Assembly: GCF_000812945.1 (NCBI RefSeq)
Contig: NZ_JSYM01000001.1
Location: 2,028,228 to 2,092,227 of the forward strand
DNA from: Flavobacterium sp. AED
GTDB taxonomy: Bacteria > Bacteroidota > Bacteroidia > Flavobacteriales > Flavobacteriaceae
Direction: 5' to 3'
Length of the DNA stretch: 64,000 nt
Part shown: positions 1 through 10,930 of the stretch, piece after piece
Layout of the letters: the number at the start of each line of letters is the position of its first letter
Numbering within the stretch: position 1 is the stretch's first letter
Program-made: the position numbers and the translations under genes
The notes under the pieces: generated by a model
Databases searched by the model: none
Told to the model about the DNA's origin: nothing
What the model saw: only the letters and a program-made list of their open reading frames with translations

Positions 1-2
1 CG

Positions 3-1301
3 CATTTGTATGTAGAAGAGTTGGTGAATTTAGTAAAGACTGGTGAAGTAAAGGAATCTTTGGTTGATGATGCCGTTCGTAGAATTCTGCGTGTGAAATT
101 CGAATTGGGATTGTTTGACGATCCCTATAAATATTGTGACGAGAAACGCGAAAAAGCAATTATAGGAAACAAAGCCAATAATGATGGTGTTTTGAACATG
201 GCCAAAAAATCGATTGTGCTGTTGAAAAACGAAAAAGGGTTACTTCCGTTAAAAAAATCAGGGCAAAAAATTGCTTTGATTGGCGCTTTGGCTAACGATA
301 AAAACAGTCCTTTGGGAAGTTGGAGAATTGCTTCAGATGATAATACTGCCGTTTCAGTTTTAGAAGGAATGCAACAATACAAAGACAATCAATTGACGTA
401 CGAAAAAGGATCAGATTTGACTGTTGGAAAAACGACATTCTTGGACGAATTAGTTTTCAACACCACCGACACAAGCGGATTTGAAGCAGCCAAGAAAGCA
501 GCAGCTAATGCTGATGTGATAGTAATGGTTTTAGGAGAACACGGATTTCAATCTGGAGAAGCGCGCAGTAGAACGAATCTGGATTTACCTGGAAACCAAC
601 AAGAATTACTAGAAGCAATTTACAAAGTAAATCCCAACATTGTTTTGGTTTTAAATAATGGCAGACCTTTGTCAATTCCTTGGGCAGCAACACATATTCC
701 TACCATTGTTGAGGCTTGGCAACTAGGAACCCAAACCGGAAATGCAGTGGCTCAAGTGCTGTATGGAGATTACAACCCAAGCGGAAAACTGCCTATGTCA
801 TTTCCGAGAAATGTAGGTCAATGCCCTATTTATTACAACAATTACAACACCGGAAGACCTACAGATGTTGATAAAAATGTATTTTGGTCGCATTATACCG
901 ATGTGGAGAAAACACCGCAATTCCCTTTTGGTTTTGGATTGAGCTACACCACTTTCGATTATAAAAATCTAAAAATAAACAAAACTGCTTTCGCAAAAGG
1001 AGAACCTGTACAAGTTTCTGTGGAAGTTACAAACTCCGGAAATTATGACGGGAAAGAGGTCGTTCAACTTTATATCCATGATGAGTCAGCGAGCTTGGCA
1101 AGACCCGTAAAAGAACTAAAAGGTTTTGAATTAATTGATTTAAAGAAAGGAGAGACCAAGACCATAATCTTTATGTTAACAGATAAAGAACTAGGCTTTT
1201 TTGATAATGATGGAAACTATTTGGTCGAAGCCGGAATTTTTAAAATTATGGTCGGAGGAAGCTCAGACAAAGGACTGGAAGGTAGCTTTGAATTGCAATA
1301 G
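3..1301 (+). CDS. Glycoside hydrolase family 3 enzyme, C-terminal part (cut by window edge)
   Basis: The reading frame is open from base 3, so the gene begins upstream of the window. About 432 residues remain: the end of the first GH3 domain (helical VDDAVRRILRVKFELGLF region), the GH3 C-terminal alpha/beta domain (KKSIVLLKNE near the start, VLVLNNGRPLSIPW in the middle) and a fibronectin type III-like domain at the end (RPVKELKGFE). The PFGFGLSYTTF motif before the last domain is typical of BglX-like beta-glucosidases and beta-xylosidases. The aspartate nucleophile domain lies in the missing part, so substrate cannot be judged directly. Its place before a GH10 xylanase locus suggests a beta-xylosidase or beta-glucosidase trimming xylo-oligosaccharides in the periplasm. 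Confidence 0.93.
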   Translation, partial: HLYVEELVNLVKTGEVKESLVDDAVRRILRVKFELGLFDDPYKYCDEKREKAIIGNKANNDGVLNMAKKSIVLLKNEKGLLPLKKSGQKIALIGALANDKNSPLGSWRIASDDNTAVSVLEGMQQYKDNQLTYEKGSDLTVGKTTFLDELVFNTTDTSGFEAAKKAAANADVIVMVLGEHGFQSGEARSRTNLDLPGNQQELLEAIYKVNPNIVLVLNNGRPLSIPWAATHIPTIVEAWQLGTQTGNAVAQVLYGDYNPSGKLPMSFPRNVGQCPIYYNNYNTGRPTDVDKNVFWSHYTDVEKTPQFPFGFGLSYTTFDYKNLKINKTAFAKGEPVQVSVEVTNSGNYDGKEVVQLYIHDESASLARPVKELKGFELIDLKKGETKTIIFMLTDKELGFFDNDGNYLVEAGIFKIMVGGSSDKGLEGSFELQ

Positions 1302-1416
1302 ACCTACTTTACAAAATAATTCATTTAGCCTATTCGAGGTATAAGTCCTGTTCCACAAATTAGGTGTTTAGTTTTTTTTTAGTAAAAAAAACAGCAATTG
1401 AATCGTTTAAACTATT

Positions 1417-1459
1417 TTTCGCCACACCCGATAGCAATCGAGAGTGGCGAAATTTTTCT
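1417..1459 (+). terminator. Rho-independent terminator after the GH3 gene
   Basis: A nine-base perfect stem, TTTCGCCAC (1417-1425) with GTGGCGAAA (1444-1452), is followed by a T-rich run. The loop contains a smaller CGAT/ATCG hairpin. It lies between the GH3 stop and the regulator start, so the two are probably separate transcripts. Confidence 0.8.
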
Positions 1460-1521
1460 TTGGTATTATCTATTTTTTTTGATATAAATTGCATCGCTAT
1501 TTAAACCCAAATTATTTCACA

Positions 1522-4500
1522 ATGTTCAGTAACAAAAACAGCACTTTATTCCTCTTTTTCCTCTTTATCACTGCGAGTTTGTTTTCTCAAAACAGCTTCG
1601 ATAATTTTCAGTTTCTTACTATAAAAGAAGGAATTTCAAAAAGAGCTGTTTCGAGTATATCACAAGATCATTATGGCTTTATGTGGTTTGGTACCGATGG
1701 TGCAGGATTGTATAAATATGACGGGATAAATTACACCAACTACGAATATGATTGGAAAAACAAAAATGCTATAAACAGTAATTTAATTTATGCAACTTAC
1801 ATTGATTCATACAATAGACTTTGGGTTGGTACAGATGAAGGTCTGTGTTTGTACAATCGAAATCTAAACAAATTTGAAAATATAGACTTAAAAAATGCAT
1901 TTACGAAAGGATATAAAAATATAGTAACCGTAAAAAGCATTATTCAGGACAACATAGGCAATCTTCTAGTTGGGACTTATGCTCATGGACTATTCAAATT
2001 AAATTTGAAAACTTTTAAAATGGAGTCTATCCAATTAAACTCACCTTTAAACAGTGACAGTAAGATTAATTGTTTTGTAAAAAACAAAAAAGGAATCCTC
2101 TATCTAGGCACGGATTTAGGGGTAATAGAATATGATTCTAAGAGCAACAAGGTAAAGAAATCGACTTGGAACACAAAAAAAATATCAATAACAGATCCTA
2201 TAGAAACTTTATATCTTGATACTTCTGAAAATTTATGGGTAGGTACAATTTCCAACGGTTTACTCAAAATTTCGGGCAATCAAAAAACTGCTCAGATCGA
2301 AAGATTCCAAATTTCCAAAAATAAAATCTTGTCGATAATTGGCGTCAATTCCCATACTCTTATGTGTGGCACCGAAAATGACGGACTCTTTTTAATCAAT
2401 GATAAAGGTACTATAATTCATCGGTATTTGAATAGTAAATCGGACAGTCATAGTTTAAAATCCAATTCTATCTGGTCCTTATTTTTAGACAAAGACAAAC
2501 GCATTTGGTTGGGGTATTACAACAAAGGAGTTGGTGTTTTTGATAAGCGACATGCCAAATTCAATGTAATCGAAAGTCTTCCGACCAATACTAATTCTTT
2601 GCAAACAAACTCGGTTACCGGGATTGAAAAAGACAATTCTGGCAAGTTATGGATTAGTATGGAGGGCGGTGGAGTCGATGTTCTAGATTCTTCTACTAAA
2701 GTTTTTAAGCACATTAACAATAAAGACACCAAAAATTATTCGGGACTTACAAGCAATAATATCTTAACCGTTTTTATAGACAGCAAACAGAATATTTGGC
2801 TAGGAAGTTGGAATGACGGTATTTATTTTTTGAAAAAAGGATCTAAAACATTTGTCAATTTCACTTCAAAAAACACAACTGGTTTAAGATCGGACCAAAT
2901 TTTTAGTTTTTCGGAGGATTCAAAAGGTATAATTTGGATAGGTTCCTATATGAGAGGATTGCATTATTATGAGCCTCAAAAAAAAGAATTCCATCATTGT
3001 GATTCACAACCATTTGTCACTAACAATTTAAACACTGCCAACATTCGAAAGGTTTTAGTAGATTCTAGAAATGTAATATGGGTTGCTACAATAGATGGTT
3101 TGTATCAAGTACACAGGAATCCAAATGCAACTTTTTCTGTTGTATCGATGAAAAATGTCATGTCCAAAAGCATAAAATCCAATAAAAGCACAAATACGAT
3201 TCTATCTCTTTATGAATCCAAAAACAAAATTATTTGGATAGGAACAGCTGGATCTGGTTTGTTTAGTTATGATGCGAAAAACAACAAATTAGCTTGGTAC
3301 ACTGATTTTCCTGAATTCAAAGAAAAATTAGTAGTTGCTATAACCGAATCCCGTGATGGTGCTATCTGGATTAGCGGAAAAACAGGGATAACAAAATTAG
3401 ACTTGAAAAATAAAAAAGCTGTAAATTTCTCGACTGATGATGGACTTTTAAGTAACGACTTTAACAACAATGCAGTCTTGAATGATAGAAATGGCGATTT
3501 GTACTTTGGAAGTTATGAAGGAATAAATTATTTTAATCCCAATAAAACGTCAAATGATATAAAGGAACCATTGCTTTATTTGGATGATTTTAAATTATTC
3601 AACGAGTCAATTCATCCAAATGAGTCGCAATCTCCTTTGACTAAAGTAATATCCGAAACCGATCATATTACACTTCGATACGACCAATCTGTATTTACTA
3701 TTGACTACATAGGTCTCAATTATTCTTATCCAAGTGCCAATGAATATGCCTATTATTTAGAAGGTTTTGAGAAGAATTGGAATTATGTAGGCAATAAACG
3801 TTCGGCAACTTATACTAATTTGGCTCCTGGAAAATATGTTTTCAAAGTCAAGTCGGCAGCACGAGGCGGTATTTGGAATAAGAAACCGTTGCAACTCTAT
3901 ATTGAAATTTTACCGCCTTGGTGGAGAACCTCTTTTGCCTATTTTTTCTATCTTTTATTGCTAGCAGGAACCTTTTATGCTAGCAATAAGTATTTCCAAA
4001 ATCGATTTAAAGAAAAACAAGCCGTTAAATTTGAAAGAGATAAAGCCATCCAAATAGAAAAATTAAATACTAAAAAGCTTCAGTTTTTTACCAATATCTC
4101 CCATGAATTCAGAACGCCTTTGACTTTGATACTAAATCCACTGACTGATCTTATTAAAAATAAAAGTCCAGAATTATCACATGATGTTATAAATAAACTA
4201 CAAATCATGCACAAAAGTTCGGATCGCCTTTCAAAATTGATTAATGAATTGATGGATTTCAATAAATTACAGTTCAATCAAGTTGTGGTACAAGTGCAAA
4301 AAATAGAAGTAGTTAGTTTTACCAAAGACATTATTAGTTATTTTGAAGAAGAAGCCTCTAGCCGCAGAATTACAGTAGTTTTTGAATCAAACATAGCCGA
4401 ATTGCACGATTGGTTAGACCCCAAAATGGTTGAAAAAATTATTTTTAATATTGTATCAAATGCCTTTAAAGTTACTGCTGATGATGGATTTATAAAAGTT

Positions 4501-5667
4501 CAAATAAATGTATCACAAAAAACAGCGCAGTTCCCGTTGACCAATATTGAAAAAGAAATTCCTTATTTTGAAATTGCAATAGCCGATACTGGTGCTGGAT
4601 TAGACAAAAAAGATATTAAAAAAATATTTGACCGCTTTTACCAAGTAAACAATTTAAGCAAAGCTTATTATGGCAGTACTGGAATAGGATTAGAAGTGGT
4701 TCGAGGATTTGTTGAATTGCAAAAAGGAAAAATTGAAGTCGAAAGTGAATTGGGAATTGGATCAACATTTACAGTTGCTTTTCCATTAGGGAATGATTTT
4801 TTTACCGAAAATGAAATTGTTAAAGAAACATTCAAAAGAGAAGGAAAAATAACCCCGCATCTTTTATCTATTCTAAACAAAGAAAAACCTAGTGAACAAG
4901 CTTCAGAAAAAGTACATACCATTCTCATTGTAGAGGATAATACTGAATTGAGAAATTACTTAAAAAATGAATTAAAAAATGAGTATAAAGTGCTTGTTGC
5001 CGAAAATGGTCAGAAAGGACTAGAGATGGCTTTAGAAAAATCTCCGGATATCATTATGACGGATGTGATTATGCCTATTATGAATGGTTTAGACTTATGT
5101 AAAAACATAAAAAAAGACATAAAAACAAGTCACATTCCATTATTGATGCTGTCCGCAAAAGCAATGGTAAAAGACAAACTGGAAGGAATAGATTCTGGTG
5201 CCGATATCTATTTAAGTAAACCTTTTGACATGGATATTTTGAAATCAAGCTTGGCACAACTCCTCACCAGTAGACAGATTATGTTTAATAAATTCTATCA
5301 TGGAATTACTAAAAAAGCAAAAGCCAAAACAACAACAGTAGATAATGAGTTTATTCAAAAAGCATTGAATTTCATCCATGAAAACATTAACGAATCCGAT
5401 TTAAGTGTAGAAGTATTGGCAACAAAAGTATTCTTGAGTAGAAGTCAACTCTATAGAAAAATAAAAACACTAACTGGAGTATCCGTAAATGAGTTTATTA
5501 GAAATGTACGATTGGAAAAAGCAAAAGAATTGATTGCCCTAGGTAATGATAACATCAATGAAATTAGCTATAAAGTAGGGTTTACTTCGTCTTCCTATTT
5601 TACAAAATGCTTTAAGGAAAAATACGGACATCTTCCCACACACAAAAAAGATGATTCGAATGTGTAA
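1522..5667 (+). CDS. Hybrid two-component system regulator (sensor kinase - receiver - AraC)
   Basis: A single protein of 1381 residues carries a whole phosphorelay. In order: a signal peptide (FLFFLFITASLFSQ), a periplasmic beta-propeller of repeats (DHYGFMWFGTDGAGLYKYDG type) to about residue 690, a Y_Y_Y domain, and one membrane helix near 800. The cytoplasmic part has a HisKA domain with His861 in ISHEFRTPL, an HATPase, a receiver domain with Asp1181 in TDVIMP, and a C-terminal AraC helix-turn-helix. An open TTG start exists at 1489, but ATG at 1522 directly precedes the signal peptide and is preferred. This family binds oligosaccharides released by the locus and activates the adjacent susC operon. 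Here the likely inducer is a xylo-oligosaccharide, inferred from the neighbouring GH10. Confidence 0.93.
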   Translation: MFSNKNSTLFLFFLFITASLFSQNSFDNFQFLTIKEGISKRAVSSISQDHYGFMWFGTDGAGLYKYDGINYTNYEYDWKNKNAINSNLIYATYIDSYNRLWVGTDEGLCLYNRNLNKFENIDLKNAFTKGYKNIVTVKSIIQDNIGNLLVGTYAHGLFKLNLKTFKMESIQLNSPLNSDSKINCFVKNKKGILYLGTDLGVIEYDSKSNKVKKSTWNTKKISITDPIETLYLDTSENLWVGTISNGLLKISGNQKTAQIERFQISKNKILSIIGVNSHTLMCGTENDGLFLINDKGTIIHRYLNSKSDSHSLKSNSIWSLFLDKDKRIWLGYYNKGVGVFDKRHAKFNVIESLPTNTNSLQTNSVTGIEKDNSGKLWISMEGGGVDVLDSSTKVFKHINNKDTKNYSGLTSNNILTVFIDSKQNIWLGSWNDGIYFLKKGSKTFVNFTSKNTTGLRSDQIFSFSEDSKGIIWIGSYMRGLHYYEPQKKEFHHCDSQPFVTNNLNTANIRKVLVDSRNVIWVATIDGLYQVHRNPNATFSVVSMKNVMSKSIKSNKSTNTILSLYESKNKIIWIGTAGSGLFSYDAKNNKLAWYTDFPEFKEKLVVAITESRDGAIWISGKTGITKLDLKNKKAVNFSTDDGLLSNDFNNNAVLNDRNGDLYFGSYEGINYFNPNKTSNDIKEPLLYLDDFKLFNESIHPNESQSPLTKVISETDHITLRYDQSVFTIDYIGLNYSYPSANEYAYYLEGFEKNWNYVGNKRSATYTNLAPGKYVFKVKSAARGGIWNKKPLQLYIEILPPWWRTSFAYFFYLLLLAGTFYASNKYFQNRFKEKQAVKFERDKAIQIEKLNTKKLQFFTNISHEFRTPLTLILNPLTDLIKNKSPELSHDVINKLQIMHKSSDRLSKLINELMDFNKLQFNQVVVQVQKIEVVSFTKDIISYFEEEASSRRITVVFESNIAELHDWLDPKMVEKIIFNIVSNAFKVTADDGFIKVQINVSQKTAQFPLTNIEKEIPYFEIAIADTGAGLDKKDIKKIFDRFYQVNNLSKAYYGSTGIGLEVVRGFVELQKGKIEVESELGIGSTFTVAFPLGNDFFTENEIVKETFKREGKITPHLLSILNKEKPSEQASEKVHTILIVEDNTELRNYLKNELKNEYKVLVAENGQKGLEMALEKSPDIIMTDVIMPIMNGLDLCKNIKKDIKTSHIPLLMLSAKAMVKDKLEGIDSGADIYLSKPFDMDILKSSLAQLLTSRQIMFNKFYHGITKKAKAKTTTVDNEFIQKALNFIHENINESDLSVEVLATKVFLSRSQLYRKIKTLTGVSVNEFIRNVRLEKAKELIALGNDNINEISYKVGFTSSSYFTKCFKEKYGHLPTHKKDDSNV

Positions 5668-6231
5668 TTATTTTTCTTTAAAATAAATATTTGGATTGAA
5701 ATTTACTACTTCAAAATAATCAGGGCATTCGTTTTAAAACAATGAAATATTCGGATTTTATAAAATCTATCTGATCTACTGAATCTGCGTGCAAATTGTA
5801 GCACGCAGATTTACGCGATTTTTTTAAACACTTCTCTAAAAGTGCAATTTGTCGTGCACTATCCTGTAATTTCTTATTTTCTATCAATTATTAAAAATTT
5901 ATTTTTTTTTGGTTTATTTTTTTAGATGCCAAATTAATACCAGTTGTTTTAAAGCAATGTGGCAATGGCTTTGTTTTTTTTTTTATTAAAACACATCACG
6001 GTCTGTAAATAAAGGCTTTACGGGAAGTTGTTGCAACAAATATACTAAATTATGCATCATGCGTGCTATAATTTGAGCAATGAACAAGGTAGTTTTGAGA
6101 AGTATTCTTTTGACAATATTGAATGTTTTGTTTTTCTAAAATAGACTGATAGCTCCAAAAACACACATTCAAGATAAACCTATTTGAAGGGATATAACCA
6201 TTAAAAAAAAACTAACCAAAACAAACTTTTC
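5668..6231. other. 564-base non-coding region between regulator and susC
   Basis: No convincing gene is present. It holds an 11-base perfect hairpin (AATCTGCGTGC at 5782-5792 with GCACGCAGATT at 5801-5811), which is followed after a short gap by a T run and may terminate the regulator transcript. It also holds a TTTACGGGAAG string at 6017-6027 that matches elements near 53-54 kb. The promoter and operator of the susC operon should lie here, but I could not pick an exact TAnnTTTG element. Confidence 0.5.
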
Positions 6232-9200
6232 ATGAAAAAAACATTATTAAAAAAATTAGTAACGCTAGTTTTAATACTGTCTGGATTTTCCTTTTACGGG
6301 CAGACAATTAAAGGCAAAGTGGAATCGGCAGGGATGCCTTTACCCGGCGTTAATGTTGCAGTAAAAGGAACTGCTATAAGTATCACAACAGGTTTTGATG
6401 GTACTTTTACATTAGACAAAGTGCCACCAAAATCTAAAATTGTATTTAGTTTCATCGGTTTCGAAACCAAAGAGATCGCATCTGATGGCAAATCAGTATT
6501 AAATGTAAGTCTAAAAGAAGACATAAAAACATTAAATGAAGTTGTTGTCATTGGTTACGGAACGGCAAAAAAGAAAGATATTACAGGAGCAATTTCATCT
6601 ATAAAAGCTTCAGAAATTCAAGACAAGCCTTTTACTTCTATTGATCAAGCACTTGTAGGAAAAGCAGCAGGTGTGAATGTGACTCAAAATTCAGGTACGC
6701 CTGGAGGAGGGATCTCTGTTCAAATTAGAGGAATTACGTCTATTAATGGTAACGAACCATTGTATGTTATAGATGGAACTCCAATATTTGCAGATAAGAA
6801 TAATGATTCTTTTGCATTTAGCGCATTAGGAGGAGGAAGCGGACAAACTAAAAATTCTGCTTTGTCTAGTTTGAATATTGCGGATATTGAATCTATTGAT
6901 ATTTTAAAAGATGCTTCTTCAACAGCAATCTACGGTGCAAATGGTGCAAATGGAGTTGTTTTGATTACAACCAAAAAAGGAAAAAAAGGGAAATCGACAT
7001 TTGCATACGAAACGTATTTAGCAACTCAAGAAGCAACAAAATTTGTTGATGTTTTAAACTTACCACAATATGCTAAGTATCAAACAAAAATTTTCGCATT
7101 AAATGGCGAGCCTATTCCGTTTCAATATCAAAAGCCTGATTTATTAGGTAATGGAACAAACTGGCAAGACGAACTTTTCAGGACAGCTGTGATGTATAAC
7201 CATCAATTGTCATTCTCAGGCGAAAAAGATGGAACTCGATATTATACTTCTTTAAATTATTTTAATCAAGAAGGAATTGTTCTAAATTCAGATTTCAACA
7301 GAATGTCTATGCGATTAAATGTAGATTCGAATGTGAAATCTTGGCTAAAAATTGGTAATAATATTGCATTGAGTAAGTCGCATCAAAAAGTGGTAAGAAA
7401 CGACGACAGAGGTGGTTTAGTGATGAATACACTAAGACAATCTCCAGAATTACCGGTTAGATATGCTGATGGTTCTTTTGCAGGTCCTATCTCTGGTTTA
7501 GGTTCTTCGGCAAATGAAGCAACTAATCCAATTGCTCTGGCCGAATACAATAATGCACAAAACGATAGATATAAAATTAACGGAAATTTATTTGCTGATT
7601 TCACTCTTACGAAAGGATTGGTTTTTAGATCAGAATTAGGATATGATTTGAATTTTGCAAAAAGCAGTTCTTTTGCTCCTGCATATACTTTAGGAAATGT
7701 ATCTGAACTTTTAAACAAATCGTTTAAGCAGCAGGATCAAAGCTTTTATTGGAGTATTAAAAATTATTTGACATATAATAAAACAATAAACGATAAACAC
7801 AATTTTACTTTTTTATTAGGGCAGGAAGCTCAGGAAAGTCAATGGGAATATTTAAGCGGTTACAGAACAGGTGAGTTTTTAAATAAAGATTTTACCAACT
7901 TAAACTTAGGTGATATTGATACTGCTTTGAACGGAAATGGTTCCGGCAGATGGTCCATGACTTCTTATATTTCGAGATTAAATTATAGTTTTTCTGACAG
8001 ATATTCTTTTTCAGCTTCTCTAAGAACTGATGCTTCTTCAAACTTTGGTCCTAATAATAAATGGGGTTATTTTCCATCATTTTCCGCAGGTTGGACTGTG
8101 AGTAACGAAAAGTTCTTTGAGCCATTATCAAATACCATAAATTATATGAAGTTTAGAGTTGGTTACGGTTCGGTAGGAAATCAAAATATTCCAGCCAATA
8201 GATACCAAACCATTTTAACTCTAACTCCATCTCCATTTGGAGGTTCCTCTCCAACAATTGATAACTTAGGTAATCCTGATATTAAATGGGAGTCTCTAAA
8301 ATCTTTCAATGCGGGTCTTGATTTAGATATGCTTAATAATAGAGTAAAGTTTGGATTTGATTATTATATTAAAAATTCTTCAGATTTCTTAACAAAACAA
8401 ATCAACGACGAATCCAATCAAAGTGCTCTTAACTACTATTTGAATACGGGTAAAATTGAAACTAAAGGAATAGAATTTACATTAAATACAAAAAATATCG
8501 TAACAGATAATTTTACTTGGGATAGTACTATTATTTTATCAAAATACAATAATAAGTTAGCTAGCTTTCAAGGTGACGGTAAATCTTTATTAGGAAAAGT
8601 ACAATTCGATTTATATACTGTTACTAAAACTACCGAAGGACAACCAGTAGGACAATTTTATGGATATGTTACTGACGGATTGTTTAAAAATGATGCGGAA
8701 TTAGCCTCAGGACCTACTCAGGAAACAGGAACGGCAGTTGGTGATATCCGTTTTAAGGATCTTAATGGAGATGGAAAAATTGACGCTAAAGATCAAACAG
8801 CTCTAGGAAGTGCAATTCCTGATTTTACGTATTCATTTACGAATAATTTTAAATACAAAAATATCACTTTAGGAATTGTTTTAACAGGAAGTCAAGGTAA
8901 CGAAATCTACAACTTTACGCGCCATTATACTGATGGTATTTATCCAGGATTTGGAGATCGATATGGAAACGTAAGTACTAATGTTTTAAATGCGTTTGAA
9001 ACAGGTGTAAACGAAAATACAAATGTGCCAAGAATTACACTTACTGATCCAAATGGAAATGGTAGAATTTCTAACAGATTTGTTGAAGATGGTTCTTATC
9101 TAAGAATTCAAAATGTTTCTTTGAGCTATGATTTACCTAGTATGATTTTCGAAAAATCTATTTTCTCTAATGTTAGATTTTATGTAAATGTGCAAAATCT

Positions 9201-9336
9201 ATACACGTTTACAAAATATTCTGGATTTGATCCTGCTTTAGGAAATTTAGATCAAAATATAACATTGAGTGGTATTGATTTAGGGAGATACCCTGTTCCA
9301 AGAACGACTTCTGTAGGAGTAGATTTAAAATTCTAA
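6232..9336 (+). CDS. SusC/RagA-family TonB-dependent outer membrane transporter
   Basis: The 1034-residue protein starts with a signal peptide ending near YGQ, followed by a carboxypeptidase-regulatory-like domain (GMPLPGVNVAVKGT, DGTFTLD). A TonB-box-like segment with VVVIGYG comes next, then the plug domain (LYVIDGTPI; ILKDASSTAIYGANGANGV) and a long C-terminal beta-barrel ending in an aromatic residue. SusC proteins import oligosaccharides across the outer membrane with energy from TonB, capped by a SusD lipoprotein. The susD gene follows after 63 bases, so the pair is one operon. The substrate is inferred to be xylan fragments from the downstream GH10 enzyme. Confidence 0.96.
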   Translation: MKKTLLKKLVTLVLILSGFSFYGQTIKGKVESAGMPLPGVNVAVKGTAISITTGFDGTFTLDKVPPKSKIVFSFIGFETKEIASDGKSVLNVSLKEDIKTLNEVVVIGYGTAKKKDITGAISSIKASEIQDKPFTSIDQALVGKAAGVNVTQNSGTPGGGISVQIRGITSINGNEPLYVIDGTPIFADKNNDSFAFSALGGGSGQTKNSALSSLNIADIESIDILKDASSTAIYGANGANGVVLITTKKGKKGKSTFAYETYLATQEATKFVDVLNLPQYAKYQTKIFALNGEPIPFQYQKPDLLGNGTNWQDELFRTAVMYNHQLSFSGEKDGTRYYTSLNYFNQEGIVLNSDFNRMSMRLNVDSNVKSWLKIGNNIALSKSHQKVVRNDDRGGLVMNTLRQSPELPVRYADGSFAGPISGLGSSANEATNPIALAEYNNAQNDRYKINGNLFADFTLTKGLVFRSELGYDLNFAKSSSFAPAYTLGNVSELLNKSFKQQDQSFYWSIKNYLTYNKTINDKHNFTFLLGQEAQESQWEYLSGYRTGEFLNKDFTNLNLGDIDTALNGNGSGRWSMTSYISRLNYSFSDRYSFSASLRTDASSNFGPNNKWGYFPSFSAGWTVSNEKFFEPLSNTINYMKFRVGYGSVGNQNIPANRYQTILTLTPSPFGGSSPTIDNLGNPDIKWESLKSFNAGLDLDMLNNRVKFGFDYYIKNSSDFLTKQINDESNQSALNYYLNTGKIETKGIEFTLNTKNIVTDNFTWDSTIILSKYNNKLASFQGDGKSLLGKVQFDLYTVTKTTEGQPVGQFYGYVTDGLFKNDAELASGPTQETGTAVGDIRFKDLNGDGKIDAKDQTALGSAIPDFTYSFTNNFKYKNITLGIVLTGSQGNEIYNFTRHYTDGIYPGFGDRYGNVSTNVLNAFETGVNENTNVPRITLTDPNGNGRISNRFVEDGSYLRIQNVSLSYDLPSMIFEKSIFSNVRFYVNVQNLYTFTKYSGFDPALGNLDQNITLSGIDLGRYPVPRTTSVGVDLKF

Positions 9337-9399
9337 AATTTCAATCAAATAGTATTTAACTTAATGATTAATAGTCATTAATATAAAAAAATAATAGTT

Positions 9400-10923
9400 A
9401 TGCAAAAACGTTTTAAACTTTTTATGATGGGAATGCTCATACCATTACTGTCTTTGTTTTCTTGTTCAGATGAATTTTTGGATGCGCCATCCGAAAATCA
9501 ATTAACACCAAGTGATTTACCGGAAGGAATCACAGCTTTTGATGGAATCGCCGAGAGTTTGTACTTCAAACCTTGGTTTACTTTTAATGATAAATTCTTA
9601 ATTGCTATAGGGGATATGTACGCCGGTAATGCTTTTACATTTGATGGTGCTTTTGCACAATTTCTAAATGCGCAGGTAACATCACAAAACCCAATTTTAA
9701 CAGAAGGATACGTTTCTTTATTTTCGGTTGTCGATCAATCAAATAATTTAATGAAGTTGGTTGAAGACCGAAAAAGCGAATTACCAGAAGCATCCTATAA
9801 AAATGCGATAGCAATATCTCGATTTATGAGAGCAAATGCTTATTTCTATTTAGTGAGAACTTTTGGTGCTGTGCCTATCGTTGATAAAGCAGGTTCTGCA
9901 GCACAGCCAAAAAGAAATCGTGTAGAGGATATTTATAAATTTATAAAACTAGATTTAGAATACGCCGCTGCAAATTTACCTGAAACTTCAACAAAAAAAG
10001 GGTATGTCAATAAAACGGTAGCCATGGGTGTTCTTGCAAAAGTACATTTAACGCTACACGAATATGCAGAATGTGCTAGTTTAACCCAAGAAATTATGGG
10101 AAAACAATATTCTCTAATTCAAGAATATGGTAACTTATTTAGCAGTCCAGAAAACAATAATAGTGCCGAAAGTATGTTTGCGCTTCAATGGAAAGCTATT
10201 GCTACAGAATGGGGAACTCAAAACACAAATCAAGCATACATAGTTCCTGGAGGTACTGGAATCACTGGTGGCGGTGACGGATGGGGAGTTTATTTGCCTT
10301 CTATTTCATTGCAAGCAGGATTTGAACCAAAGGATAGCAGAAAAAAGAATACTATCATGACCGATGGTGACTTTTATCCTGAATTGTTAAAAAATCAAGG
10401 TGGTTTCAAGTATAAAAAAATACTCTCTTCTACGGCAGCTAATTTCAGAAAGTACATTGTAGGTTCTGCTGCAGAAAGAAACGATGTGTTTTTTATGAGA
10501 ACATCACAAAACACAATTATATTAAGATACTCTGATATTTTATTAATGCATGCCGAAGCTGTTTTGGCTGGAGCCAATTCTACAACAGAACCATCAGCAC
10601 TAAAAGCCTTCAACGAAGTGAGAACTAGAGCAGGATTACCAACTAAAGCATTACTTACAAGAGACGAATTGTTTAATGAAAGACGAATTGAGTTTGCACT
10701 TGAAGGACAATATTTCTTTGACTTAAAACGTCGTGGTTTAGTTGAAGCAACAGCAATTATTTCGCAACAGGAAGTTGGTTTTTATTCGGATGATGACAGA
10801 ACAGTTTTAGTTTCCAGAAAGATAACTCCAACAAGCGGTTATTTTGAATTGCCTTTACCACAATCTGCAATAGATACTAATCCATCATTGCTAGAACCTC
10901 CAGTTCCTTTTAACTTTAATTAA
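9400..10923 (+). CDS. SusD/RagB-family nutrient-binding lipoprotein
   Basis: The 507-residue protein has a lipoprotein signal with Cys22 in LLSLFSCSDEF, a helical TPR-like core and the SusD C-terminal signature (LLMHAEAV, FNEVRTRAGL, RRIEFALEGQYFFDLKRRG). SusD sits on the cell surface as the lid of the SusC barrel and binds the glycan. It follows susC directly, and the next gene starts seven bases after its stop, which indicates cotranscription. Confidence 0.96.
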   Translation: MQKRFKLFMMGMLIPLLSLFSCSDEFLDAPSENQLTPSDLPEGITAFDGIAESLYFKPWFTFNDKFLIAIGDMYAGNAFTFDGAFAQFLNAQVTSQNPILTEGYVSLFSVVDQSNNLMKLVEDRKSELPEASYKNAIAISRFMRANAYFYLVRTFGAVPIVDKAGSAAQPKRNRVEDIYKFIKLDLEYAAANLPETSTKKGYVNKTVAMGVLAKVHLTLHEYAECASLTQEIMGKQYSLIQEYGNLFSSPENNNSAESMFALQWKAIATEWGTQNTNQAYIVPGGTGITGGGDGWGVYLPSISLQAGFEPKDSRKKNTIMTDGDFYPELLKNQGGFKYKKILSSTAANFRKYIVGSAAERNDVFFMRTSQNTIILRYSDILLMHAEAVLAGANSTTEPSALKAFNEVRTRAGLPTKALLTRDELFNERRIEFALEGQYFFDLKRRGLVEATAIISQQEVGFYSDDDRTVLVSRKITPTSGYFELPLPQSAIDTNPSLLEPPVPFNFN

Positions 10924-10930
10924 TTTTTAT

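Noticed and set aside
5782..5811. Riboswitch upstream of susC
   Set aside because: A simple hairpin without any recognisable aptamer; a terminator or repeat is the simpler reading.
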